Assembly (NCBI GenBank): GCA_049416425.1
Contig: JBMSHD010000017.1
Coordinates: forward strand, 1 to 24,846
Source: JBMSHD01 sp049416425
GTDB lineage: Bacteria; Pseudomonadota; Gammaproteobacteria; Francisellales; Francisellaceae
Direction of reading: 5' to 3'
Length of the DNA stretch: 24,846 nucleotides
This document shows, piece by piece, positions 7,243 to 15,172 of this stretch. The notes under the pieces are model-generated. The model saw only the letters and a program-made list of their open reading frames with translations. It was not told where the DNA came from and did not search any database. Each line of letters starts with the position of its first letter. Within the stretch, counting starts at the first letter, position 1. The position numbers were made by a program, and so were the translations under genes.

Positions 7243-8082
7243 ATGCAATTTAGAAAAAACAATCGCGCTACCAGGCACGGTGATAGCACCTCTGGAAATG
7301 GCGAGAAGCTGCAGAAAATTCTGGCACAATATGGTTTGGGTTCGCGTCGAGCCATGGAAGAGATGATTGCCGCTGGTCGAATCAAGGTCAACAATAAGGT
7401 GGCAACGCTTGGTGAACGAGTCTCGATTCATGATCGGATCAGTGTCGATGGCAAGGCCTTGAGCAATCAGGGGGTGCGCATGACTCGTCCTCGTGTCATC
7501 CTCTACAACAAGCCCGATGGTTTGGTGTGCAGCAGAAAAGATGATAAGGGCAGAAAGACGGTGTTTGATGCTTTGGAGAATCTGCAGAAAGGGCGCTGGG
7601 TCATGATTGGCAGGCTTGATGTCAATACCACGGGGCTTCTCTTGTTTACCACCGATGGTGAGCTTGCCAATCGTCTGATGCATCCCTCTTATGAGATCGA
7701 GCGTGAATATGCGGTTCGTGTTTTTGGCGAGCTCAGTGATGAAGCCTTGGAGAATCTGAAAAATGGCGTGATGCTTGAAGATGGTATGGCGAAATTTAGA
7801 ACCATTGTGCGCATCGGCGGCGAAAATAAAAATGTCTGGTATCATGTCACCCTGTCTGAAGGGCGAAATCGCGAAGTCAGGCGCCTGTTTGCGACTCAGG
7901 GCGTGACAGTCAGTCGTCTGACTCGTGTGCGTTATGGTGATCTTGTTCTGCCTAGAGATCTTTCTGCCGGCAAAAGCAGAGAGTTGATGCCGGGGCAGGT
8001 CAATACCCTGAGAGAGAGTGTCGGTCTTAAGAAATATTATTTCCCTAAATCGCTTTTAAATAAACTTGAGCGCAAGCGATAA
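7243..8082 (+). CDS. rluB: 23S rRNA pseudouridine synthase, RluB-type
   Basis: This is a pseudouridine synthase of the RsuA/RluB/RluE/RluF family. An N-terminal S4 RNA-binding domain ('EKLQKILAQYGLGSRRAMEEMI') is followed by the catalytic domain 'ILYNKPDGLVCS', the active-site segment G-R-L-D-V-N-T-T-G-L-L-L-F-T with catalytic Asp126, and 'LSEGRNREVRRLF'. Size and S4 domain fit RluB, which modifies U2605 of 23S rRNA (E. coli RluB about 291 residues), though the assignment within the family is by overall resemblance. The basic C-terminus is short. I prefer the ATG at 7243 with a GTGAG four bases upstream; an ATG at 7228 is in frame. It is the last gene of the run from rlmN. Confidence 0.88.
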   Translation: MQFRKNNRATRHGDSTSGNGEKLQKILAQYGLGSRRAMEEMIAAGRIKVNNKVATLGERVSIHDRISVDGKALSNQGVRMTRPRVILYNKPDGLVCSRKDDKGRKTVFDALENLQKGRWVMIGRLDVNTTGLLLFTTDGELANRLMHPSYEIEREYAVRVFGELSDEALENLKNGVMLEDGMAKFRTIVRIGGENKNVWYHVTLSEGRNREVRRLFATQGVTVSRLTRVRYGDLVLPRDLSAGKSRELMPGQVNTLRESVGLKKYYFPKSLLNKLERKR

Positions 8083-8151
8083 TCCTTAAAGTGACTGTTT
8101 TATGCCAGCCTGTTGAACAATGTAAAGATAGCGGAGGCAATTTCACCTGAA

Positions 8152-8163
8152 TTTTGATATAAT
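8152..8163 (+). promoter_or_regulatory. Extended -10 promoter upstream of gyrB
   Basis: TGA immediately followed by TATAAT (TATAAT at 8158-8163) is a consensus extended -10 element, which needs little -35 sequence; no good -35 is seen at the right distance. It lies in the 253-base gap between rluB and gyrB. Transcription would start near 8170, leaving a leader of about 165 bases. That leader holds inverted repeats: ATTCGG (8200-8205) with CCGAAT (8229-8234), and AATTCA (8232-8237) with TGAATT (8251-8256). They overlap and so could form alternative hairpins. I recognise no known riboswitch. A TGGAG ribosome site precedes gyrB. Confidence 0.5.
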
Positions 8164-8335
8164 GACACAGGTTTTTGTAATCGTTTTAAAAAGACAGGTA
8201 TTCGGTTATTTAATGCAATATTTTTATGCCGAATTCATGCTGATTAAAGCTGAATTTAAAATGCAGATCTGTTTTTCCGCTGTTATTGAATAGTTGGGTG
8301 GCGGATCAGTTTGTGCTAATAGCTGGAGTAATTGA

Positions 8336-10783
8336 ATGAGTGACAACCAGAGTTATGATTCATCGAGTATCAAAGTCTTAAAAGGGCTGGATGCCGTCAG
8401 GAAGCGTCCGGGCATGTATATCGGCGATACCGATGATGGCACCGGTTTGCATCATATGGTGTTTGAAGTCCTGGATAATGCTATCGATGAAGCACTGGCC
8501 GGGTATTGTGATGATATTAAAGTGGTGATGAATGTCGATGGCTCGGTGACCGTCAGCGATAATGGTCGGGGCATTCCTGTCGATATTCACCCTGAGGAAG
8601 GTCGATCCGCGGCAGAGGTCATTATGACGGTTTTGCATGCTGGTGGTAAATTTGATGATAATTCCTACAAAGTCTCAGGTGGTCTTCACGGCGTTGGTGT
8701 GTCTGTGGTTAACGCGCTGTCGGAGTCGCTGGAGCTTAAAATATGGCGCTCAGGTAAGGAGCATGTTCAACACTACGTTCACGGAGAGCCAGTTGCTGAT
8801 TTGAAGGCGATTGGTGATACCGGTTTGCAAGGCACTCAGATTCGTTTTAAACCCTCGGCTGAGACTTTTTCGGCGACTGAATTTAGTTATGAGGTGTTGT
8901 CGAAGCGTATTCGTGAATTGTCATTCTTAAATTCTGGCGTTAAAATCACCTTGATCGATAAGATCAAAGATCGCGAAACCACTTTTCAGTATGAAGGCGG
9001 CATTGCGGCATTTGTCAGTTATCTCAATAAGTCCAAGCATCCGCTTAATAACACCATTATCAATATCGGTGGTCAGCGTAATGAGGTTCAGGTGGATCTG
9101 GCTTTACAATGGAATGATGGTTATCAGGAGAATATTTTCTGCTTTACCAACAACATTCCTCAACGCGATGGCGGTACACATCTATCTGGCTTCCGTGCGG
9201 CGTTGACGCGCTGTATCAACAGTTATATCGAAAATGAAGGCTTGAATAAAAAATATAAAATTGCCACTTCAGGTGATGATGCTCGCGAAGGCTTGACCGC
9301 CGTGTTATCGGTTAAGGTGCCAGATCCCAAGTTCTCATCACAGACCAAGGACAAGCTGGTGTCATCGGAGGTAAAATCCGCGGTTGAGACCTTGGTGAAT
9401 GAAAAGCTGTCTGAATTCTTGCTTGAGCATCCGCCAGAAGCTAAGATCATCGCCAATAAGATTATCGATTCGGCACGAGCCCGTGAAGCCGCTAGAAAGG
9501 CGAGAGAGATGACCAGAAGAAAAGGGGCGCTCGATATCGCAGGTCTTCCCGGTAAGCTCGCCGATTGTCAGGAGAAAGATCCGGCGCTCTCTGAGCTTTA
9601 TATCGTTGAGGGCGACTCGGCGGGCGGTTCAGCCAAACAAGCCAGAGACAGAAAAACGCAGGCGATTTTGCCGTTGAAAGGCAAGATTCTGAATGTGGAA
9701 AAAGCTCGATTTGATAAGATGTTGGCCTCTCAGGAGGTCGGTACGTTGATCAAGGCTTTGGGTACTGGAATTGGGCGTGATGAATACGACCCGGATAAGG
9801 TCAGATATCATCGCATCGTCATCATGACGGATGCGGATGTCGACGGTTCGCATATTCGTACCCTGCTTTTGACCTTTTTTTATCGCCAGATGCCGGAGTT
9901 ATTGGCGCGAGGTTATATCTATATTGCACAGCCGCCTTTGTATAAGGTCAAACGTGGCAAGCAGGAGACTTATCTTAAAGACGATGCCGCTTTGGCGGAT
10001 TATTTGATCAGTATCGGCGTTGAGGGTGCCTCGCTCTATCCGGGTGAAGGCATTCCGCCGTTGAGTGGGATGGGTCTTGAGAAACTGTTTTCACAGTATC
10101 AGGATGTGGAAGCACGCATTAAAAAGCTGTCACGTCGTTATCCTCAGGCTTTACTGAAGGCCTTGACGTACTATCAGCCGTTTGAGGAGAACTGGACTCT
10201 AACAGAAGTTGAGCGTTGGTGGCAGGCTTTAGCGGTTCATGTCAACGATTATGTCAAAGGTTATGAGCATTACAAGACACTCGGCGAAATCGTTGATGCC
10301 AATGGTGGTGAGGAATCTGATGCGCCAGCGGATCACAAAAAGGAAATAAAACTCCATCTGTCTCGGCTGCTTCATGGGGTGGAGAGTGATTATGTATTGA
10401 CAAGAGCGTTTTTTGAAAGTAAAGACTATCATGCCATCTGTGCCTTAGGAGAGGTGCTCAAAGGCCTGTTTCAAGAGGGATCTTATGTCGAGCGTGGTGC
10501 ACGTAAACAGTTTGTCGATGGATTCGAACAGGCGGTTGACTGGTTGATCGCCGAGGCCAAAAAAGGTCAGGTCATCTCGCGTTACAAAGGTTTGGGTGAG
10601 ATGAATCCTGAACAGCTTTGGGAGACGACGATGGATCCTCAAGAGCGTCGAATGCTTAAGGTGACCATTGCCGATGCCGTCGCCGCCGATGCGCTGTTCG
10701 CAACCCTGATGGGAGATGACGTTGAGCCAAGGCGCGACTTTATCGAGTCAAATGCCTTAAATGTCGTCAACCTCGATGTCTGA
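8336..10783 (+). CDS. gyrB: DNA gyrase subunit B
   Basis: GyrB is the ATPase subunit of the A2B2 enzyme that introduces negative supercoils. The GHKL ATPase domain begins 'VRKRPGMYIGDTDDGTGLHH' with 'VLDNAIDEALAGYCDD' and 'GRGIPVDIHPEEGRSA'. A transducer domain with 'QTKDKLVSSEV' follows. The TOPRIM domain has E-G-D-S-A-G-G from Glu425 and the metal-binding D-A-D-V-D-G at 499-504. The C-terminal part contains the extra roughly 170-residue insert typical of gammaproteobacterial GyrB, and ends with 'RYKGLGEMNPEQLWETTMDP' and 'RRDFIESNALNVVNLDV'. At 815 residues it is close to E. coli (804). It is not next to dnaA-dnaN-recF, so the classic origin cluster is not intact here. It is monocistronic or nearly so. 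Confidence 0.98.
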   Translation: MSDNQSYDSSSIKVLKGLDAVRKRPGMYIGDTDDGTGLHHMVFEVLDNAIDEALAGYCDDIKVVMNVDGSVTVSDNGRGIPVDIHPEEGRSAAEVIMTVLHAGGKFDDNSYKVSGGLHGVGVSVVNALSESLELKIWRSGKEHVQHYVHGEPVADLKAIGDTGLQGTQIRFKPSAETFSATEFSYEVLSKRIRELSFLNSGVKITLIDKIKDRETTFQYEGGIAAFVSYLNKSKHPLNNTIINIGGQRNEVQVDLALQWNDGYQENIFCFTNNIPQRDGGTHLSGFRAALTRCINSYIENEGLNKKYKIATSGDDAREGLTAVLSVKVPDPKFSSQTKDKLVSSEVKSAVETLVNEKLSEFLLEHPPEAKIIANKIIDSARAREAARKAREMTRRKGALDIAGLPGKLADCQEKDPALSELYIVEGDSAGGSAKQARDRKTQAILPLKGKILNVEKARFDKMLASQEVGTLIKALGTGIGRDEYDPDKVRYHRIVIMTDADVDGSHIRTLLLTFFYRQMPELLARGYIYIAQPPLYKVKRGKQETYLKDDAALADYLISIGVEGASLYPGEGIPPLSGMGLEKLFSQYQDVEARIKKLSRRYPQALLKALTYYQPFEENWTLTEVERWWQALAVHVNDYVKGYEHYKTLGEIVDANGGEESDAPADHKKEIKLHLSRLLHGVESDYVLTRAFFESKDYHAICALGEVLKGLFQEGSYVERGARKQFVDGFEQAVDWLIAEAKKGQVISRYKGLGEMNPEQLWETTMDPQERRMLKVTIADAVAADALFATLMGDDVEPRRDFIESNALNVVNLDV

Positions 10784-10785
10784 TT

Positions 10786-10815
10786 TCAGAAGATAGAGGT
10801 TCTGATGGGTTTTTC
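10786..10815 (+). terminator. Weak possible terminator after gyrB
   Basis: TCAGAA (10786-10791) pairs with TTCTGA (10800-10805) over an 8-base loop, followed after TGGG by TTTTT. The stem is AT-rich and the T run is offset by four bases, so it is weak. The rest of the gap to glyQ is AT-rich and includes TACAAT (10864-10869), a possible glyQ -10 without a good -35. Confidence 0.3.
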
Positions 10816-10910
10816 TTAAAGGACAAATTTGTTCTTTCTGTTTCTTATAAAAGATATTTTGCTTACAATAGGCGAAGTAAGAAATTCAAGTGAAATCATC
10901 AAGGATAACC

Positions 10911-11807
10911 ATGTTAGCTTTTCAAGATATTATTTTAAAATTACAACAATATTGGGCCGATAAAGGCTGTGTCATCGTTCAACCTTATGATTTAGAGGTC
11001 GGTGCCGGCACGTTTCATCCAGCGACATTTCTGCGTGCCATCGGTCCTGAGCCATGGAATGCCGCCTATGTTCAGCCATCAAGGCGTCCAACCGATGGGC
11101 GGTTTGGTGAAAATCCGAATCGCGGTCAGCATTACTATCAGTTTCAGGTGATTATGAAGCCCTCGCCAAAAGACTTTCAAGAGCTGTATTTAGGATCATT
11201 GAAAATGCTGGGTATTGACACGCTTGAGCATGATGTACGTTTTGTTGAGGATAATTGGGAGTCGCCAACACTCGGTGCCTGGGGGCTAGGCTGGGAAGTC
11301 TGGGTCAACGGCATGGAAGTCACCCAGTTTACCTATTTTCAACAAGTCGGTGGACTGGAATGCAGACCGGTTAGCGGCGAGATTACTTACGGTCTTGAGC
11401 GGCTGGCCATGTACCTGCAAAATGTCGATTCGATGTATGATCTCTTATGGGCAAACTCTGCCACGGGTCCTGTATACTACCGTGATGTTTTTCATCAGAA
11501 TGAAGTGGAGATGTCGGCGTATAATTTCAATGAAGCCGATGTTGAGGCGCTGTTTAAGCAGTTTGATTTTCTCGAGAGCGAGAGTTTGCGCTTAGTTGAT
11601 AAGAATCTTCCATTGCCGGCCTATGAGATGATGCTGAAAGCCTCTCATACCTTTAATCTTTTGGATGCCCGTCATGCTATTTCCGTGACCGAGCGTCAAC
11701 GCTACATTCTTCGGGTCAGAACGCTATCGAGAAACATCGCCGAGCGTTATTATGCCATTCGAGAAAAGCTTGGTTTTCCGGGGTGTAGAGGGCAGGAAAT
11801 TCGGTAA
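10911..11807 (+). CDS. glyQ: Glycine--tRNA ligase alpha subunit
   Basis: GlyQ is the alpha chain of the bacterial alpha2-beta2 glycyl-tRNA synthetase. It holds the class II core that activates glycine. Seen: 'FQDIILKLQQYWADKGCVI', 'VGAGTFHPATFLRAIGPEPW', 'AAYVQPSRRPTDGRFGENPNR', 'HYYQFQVIMKPSP' and 'FTYFQQVGGLECRPVSGEITYGLERLAMYLQ'. At 298 residues it is full length (E. coli 303). The ATG at 10911 has AAGGA five bases upstream, so the in-frame GTG at 10890 is not used. The beta-subunit gene glyS, which normally follows immediately and is required for tRNA recognition, is not present here; rmuC follows instead after 57 bases. glyS must be elsewhere in the genome if the enzyme works. Confidence 0.97.
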   Translation: MLAFQDIILKLQQYWADKGCVIVQPYDLEVGAGTFHPATFLRAIGPEPWNAAYVQPSRRPTDGRFGENPNRGQHYYQFQVIMKPSPKDFQELYLGSLKMLGIDTLEHDVRFVEDNWESPTLGAWGLGWEVWVNGMEVTQFTYFQQVGGLECRPVSGEITYGLERLAMYLQNVDSMYDLLWANSATGPVYYRDVFHQNEVEMSAYNFNEADVEALFKQFDFLESESLRLVDKNLPLPAYEMMLKASHTFNLLDARHAISVTERQRYILRVRTLSRNIAERYYAIREKLGFPGCRGQEIR

Positions 11808-11864
11808 TTATCAATGCGAAGATAAGGGATCCCGTTTAATCGAATCATTTATAAGGAGAAGCAG

Positions 11865-13475
11865 GTGATCATTGTATTAGGGGGAATTGCCGTTTTTTTT
11901 CTAGGAGGAGCCGTTGGTCTTGGGTTGCTATGGTCAAAAAAAGCGACACTATCGGCGGATAACAGAGCTCTGTTTGAGCAGGTTCAAAAAGATGCCAGGA
12001 CGCTTGAGCGTTTACAAAATGAGAGCGAAGTGCTCAACAGACAATATCAGGCGCAACAGACGGATTATCTGGTGTTAAAAGCCGAGAAGAATCATCTGTC
12101 TGAAATGGTTGATGATCAAAAATCAGTTTTGGCGGATTTGACGAATCAGCGTGAAAGACTACAACAAACATTGAGTGAGTTCAAGGCGAAACTCGCCGCT
12201 CAAAGTGAGTCGATACAGCGCTATGAGGTCGATGTGTCCCGTCTCAATAGAACTCTTGAGATACTAAATCAAGATTACAAGTCGCTGCAATTAAGCGCCA
12301 CTCAACGGAAAGAGGCACTTCTTTCTGAGCAGGCTAAGCAGATGGCTGAGATTGCTCGCCTGACGAAATATATAGAGGCCAGTGATGAAAATGCTCGCGA
12401 AAAAATCGAGCTTCTCGAGAATGCTAAATTGAGCTTAAAACAGCAGTTTGAAAATCTGGCTAATCGTATATTTGAGGAGAAAGGGCAGCGATTTTCAGAA
12501 CAAAATCGCACGAATATCACCGACGTTTTGACCCCATTTCGTGAAGAAATCGGTGCCTTCAGGCGTCGGGTTGATGATATTTATGGTCATGAAGCCAAAG
12601 AGCGTGCAGGTCTTAAGCGTGAGATTGACAAGCTCTATGAGCTTAATCAGACCATGCATAAGGAAGCCAGCAATCTGACTCGAGCGTTGAAAGGCGATCG
12701 AAAGAAGCAAGGTGATTGGGGAGAGGTAATTTTAGAGCGAGTTTTAGAGGCATCTGGTCTTAGAGCGGGCGAGGAATATATTGTACAAAAATCGTATAAA
12801 GGACAGGATGGCGGTCTTTTTCGCCCGGATGTGATCGTCAAGCTGCCGGATGACAAAGACATCATCATCGACTCAAAGGTATCGCTGAGTAGCTATGAAG
12901 CCTATTCTTCCAGTGATCATCCCGGTGAGCAGCAGGTTTATCTCAAAAAACACATTCAGGCCATCAAAAATCATATCGATGGCTTGTCGAATAAAGATTA
13001 TGAGCGTCTGGATGACATCAATAGCCTGGATTTTATTCTGATGTTTATTCCCATTGAGGCGGCGTTTGTTTTGGCCTTTCAACATGACAAAGAACTCTTT
13101 TCACAGGCGTTTAATCGTCGTATCATCGTGGTGACCCCAACCACGCTGTTGGCGACTCTTGGTACGATGAAACACGCCTGGAAACACCATAAGCTCAGCA
13201 AGAATGCCTATGATATTTCCGAGCGTGCCGGCCGAATGCTGGATAAATTCAGAGGTTTTGTCGATGAGCTTGAGACGATCAGCAAACATATAGACAGAAG
13301 TCGAGACAGCATGGCTGAGGCGATGAAAAAATTAAGCAAAGGCAGTGGCAATCTAGTGTCACAGACATTGAAGCTGCAAAAGCTTGGCGTTTCCATGAAA
13401 AAACCATTGCCGAAACAGTTTATTGAACAGGCTGAGATCGAGATGATCACAGAGCAACATAAGGAGTCAGAGTAA
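11865..13475 (+). CDS. rmuC: DNA recombination protein RmuC
   Basis: RmuC-family protein of 536 residues (E. coli 475). An N-terminal membrane helix (about residues 2-22, rich in Gly/Ile/Leu) is followed by a long coiled coil (about 30-210, Glu/Gln/Lys/Leu-rich). The conserved RmuC domain follows: 'KKQGDWGEVILERVLEASGL', 'RPDVIVKLPDDKDIIIDSKVSLSSYEAY', 'FILMFIPIEAAF' and 'VVTPTTLLATL'. Asp322 and the Asp336-Ser337-Lys338 group resemble the metal and catalytic residues of PD-(D/E)xK nucleases. In E. coli, rmuC loss alters recombination at short inverted repeats; the biochemical activity is not settled. The start is a GTG with AAGGAG seven bases upstream. The next gene starts one base after the stop, so they are translated together. 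Confidence 0.93.
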   Translation: MIIVLGGIAVFFLGGAVGLGLLWSKKATLSADNRALFEQVQKDARTLERLQNESEVLNRQYQAQQTDYLVLKAEKNHLSEMVDDQKSVLADLTNQRERLQQTLSEFKAKLAAQSESIQRYEVDVSRLNRTLEILNQDYKSLQLSATQRKEALLSEQAKQMAEIARLTKYIEASDENAREKIELLENAKLSLKQQFENLANRIFEEKGQRFSEQNRTNITDVLTPFREEIGAFRRRVDDIYGHEAKERAGLKREIDKLYELNQTMHKEASNLTRALKGDRKKQGDWGEVILERVLEASGLRAGEEYIVQKSYKGQDGGLFRPDVIVKLPDDKDIIIDSKVSLSSYEAYSSSDHPGEQQVYLKKHIQAIKNHIDGLSNKDYERLDDINSLDFILMFIPIEAAFVLAFQHDKELFSQAFNRRIIVVTPTTLLATLGTMKHAWKHHKLSKNAYDISERAGRMLDKFRGFVDELETISKHIDRSRDSMAEAMKKLSKGSGNLVSQTLKLQKLGVSMKKPLPKQFIEQAEIEMITEQHKESE

Positions 13476-13476
13476 T

Positions 13477-14661
13477 ATGCAGACAGATTTTGAATTAAAT
13501 CTCAGCACTTTTGATGTTCCAAATAGGTGTCGGGTTGCCTTTTTGGCGACTGGAGATGAGATTACGACGGGGGATATCATCAATACCAATACGCCTAAAT
13601 TGGCGGAAATTCTCTATGAACACGGCTATCATCCCGAGATGCATCTGGCGATTTATGACAACGAAGCTAAAATCATCAATGGTCTGAAGTTTCTCCTGGC
13701 TAACCATGATATGGTGATTACCGTAGGGGGATTGGGGCCGACAGAAGATGATTGCACTACCGCGGCCATTGCCAAAACCTTAGGGGAAGAACTCATTTTT
13801 AATAAGGAGTCCTGGCAACGCATTGTACAGCGAGTCTCAAGGCGTTTTGATCATGTGCCTGAGAATAATAAAAAGCAGGCTTTCTTTCCACAAGGGGCAA
13901 CAATCTTGGTCAATCATCACGGCACGGCCGATGGTTGTTATCTCAACGTTCCATTTGAAGGCAAAAGCAGGCATCTGTTCATGCTGCCAGGCCCTCCTAG
14001 TGAATGTTTCGCCATGTTCCATGACGCGGTTGAACCCATCTTAAATTCATTTACTCAAAAACCCGCGACCAGACACAGTTATCGCTGGCAGTTATTAGGC
14101 GCTTCAGAGGCACATGTTGCCAGTGAACTCAAGCCGATTGCCGATCGTTTTGGTGAGCTTGTCGGCTATCGCGCTGCTTATCCTTATCTGGAGATTAAAC
14201 TCAACACTCTAAATTCAAATCAGGCTGAAATCAGGCGACTGGTCGGTGAAATGGAGGCGGTGATGAAACCTCATCTGGCGACCTCCTGCAAGCATATTGC
14301 CAGTGATCTTCTGTGTGATTTTTTCAATCAAGGGCTTATCAGTATCAGCATGAAGAAAGACATTACCAAGGGATTTATTTACTCGGCGCTGGCTGAAAAG
14401 CTGAGATTTAATGATGCAGCGGCTCGATTTGATATTCAAATATCGACGCATGGTTTGAATCAGTTCTGGCAAAACAGCGAGGCGCAAATCGACGAGATTT
14501 CGGTGATGATTAAACTCTATGATCGTCTGAAAAATCAAGAGTTTGAACAAGAAGCGCATACCCGTCTGAGCGTTAAAGGACGTCAGACCTTTGCGTTTAT
14601 CTATGAATGGGTATGTGCTCAAATTTTAATGATGTTAGAGGGAGAGCTAAGCCGTGAGTAA
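13477..14661 (+). CDS. CinA-like protein with degenerate C-terminal (PncC) domain
   Basis: Residues about 18-190 form a MoaB/CinA-type (COG1058) domain: 'VAFLATGDEITTGDIINTNT', 'MVITVGGLGPTEDDCTTAAIA', 'KQAFFPQGATIL' and 'HLFMLPGPPSECFAMF'. Related domains bind or hydrolyse nucleotides such as ADP-ribose. A middle segment, about 195-270, fits the CinA linker/KH part. The last roughly 120 residues align in position with the PncC (NMN deamidase) domain, but the catalytic A-E-S-C-T-G-G signature is replaced by M-K-K-D-I-T-K-G (292-299), so deamidase activity is unlikely. The 394-residue length is close to full CinA (about 400-430). It lies one base after rmuC and overlaps purE by eight bases. 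nadE, whose product uses the nicotinate nucleotide made downstream of NMN deamidation, follows purE. Function therefore unclear. Confidence 0.8.
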   Translation: MQTDFELNLSTFDVPNRCRVAFLATGDEITTGDIINTNTPKLAEILYEHGYHPEMHLAIYDNEAKIINGLKFLLANHDMVITVGGLGPTEDDCTTAAIAKTLGEELIFNKESWQRIVQRVSRRFDHVPENNKKQAFFPQGATILVNHHGTADGCYLNVPFEGKSRHLFMLPGPPSECFAMFHDAVEPILNSFTQKPATRHSYRWQLLGASEAHVASELKPIADRFGELVGYRAAYPYLEIKLNTLNSNQAEIRRLVGEMEAVMKPHLATSCKHIASDLLCDFFNQGLISISMKKDITKGFIYSALAEKLRFNDAAARFDIQISTHGLNQFWQNSEAQIDEISVMIKLYDRLKNQEFEQEAHTRLSVKGRQTFAFIYEWVCAQILMMLEGELSRE

Positions 14662-15157
14662 AGTGGAGTCAAAAATTCCATTAGTGGGTGTGGTTATGGG
14701 ATCAAAATCCGATTGGGACACGATGCAGCATAGTGTCGAGATGTTAAAAAAACTGGGAATTCCTCATGAGGTGCAGGTCGTATCGGCGCACAGAACACCG
14801 GATTTACTATTTGACTATGCCACTGGCGCCAAAAAGAAGGGGCTTAAGGTCATTATCGCCGGTGCCGGAGGAGCCGCGCATCTTCCGGGTATGTTAGCGG
14901 CAAAAACCTCATTGCCGGTATTAGGTGTGCCGGTACAGTCAAAAGCCCTGTTGGGACAGGATTCGCTGCTATCGATTGTGCAGATGCCGGCAGGGATTCC
15001 GGTGGCGACATTTGCCATAGGGCGAGCCGGCGCCATCAATGCCGCCATCTTTGCCGGCAGCCTTCTGGCCAATGAATTTCCGCTTTACAATGAAGCGATT
15101 AATCAGCTTAGGCAGCAGCAGACACAGGCTGTCTTGGATGATTTGTATTTTGAATAA
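14654..15157 (+). CDS. purE: N5-carboxyaminoimidazole ribonucleotide mutase PurE
   Basis: PurE converts N5-CAIR to CAIR in purine synthesis. Signatures: 'GVVMGSKSDWDTM' (phosphate binding), 'VQVVSAHRTPDLLFDYA' with catalytic His46 (E. coli His45), 'IIAGAGGAAHLPGMLA', 'LPVLGVPVQSKALLGQDSLLSIVQMPAGIPVATFAIG'. The bacterial class I type and length (167; E. coli 169) are normal. The start is GTG at 14654, with GGAGAG eight bases upstream inside the preceding gene, whose stop it overlaps by eight bases. The partner purK, which makes N5-CAIR and is usually adjacent, is absent here and must be elsewhere. Confidence 0.96.
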   Translation: MSKVESKIPLVGVVMGSKSDWDTMQHSVEMLKKLGIPHEVQVVSAHRTPDLLFDYATGAKKKGLKVIIAGAGGAAHLPGMLAAKTSLPVLGVPVQSKALLGQDSLLSIVQMPAGIPVATFAIGRAGAINAAIFAGSLLANEFPLYNEAINQLRQQQTQAVLDDLYFE

Positions 15158-15172
15158 ATAAGCAACAAAAAG

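Noticed and set aside
7102..7845. 247-codon open frame on the minus strand across the end of the patatin gene and the start of rluB
   Set aside because: It overlaps two well-supported genes, has no family signature, and looks like an antisense shadow.
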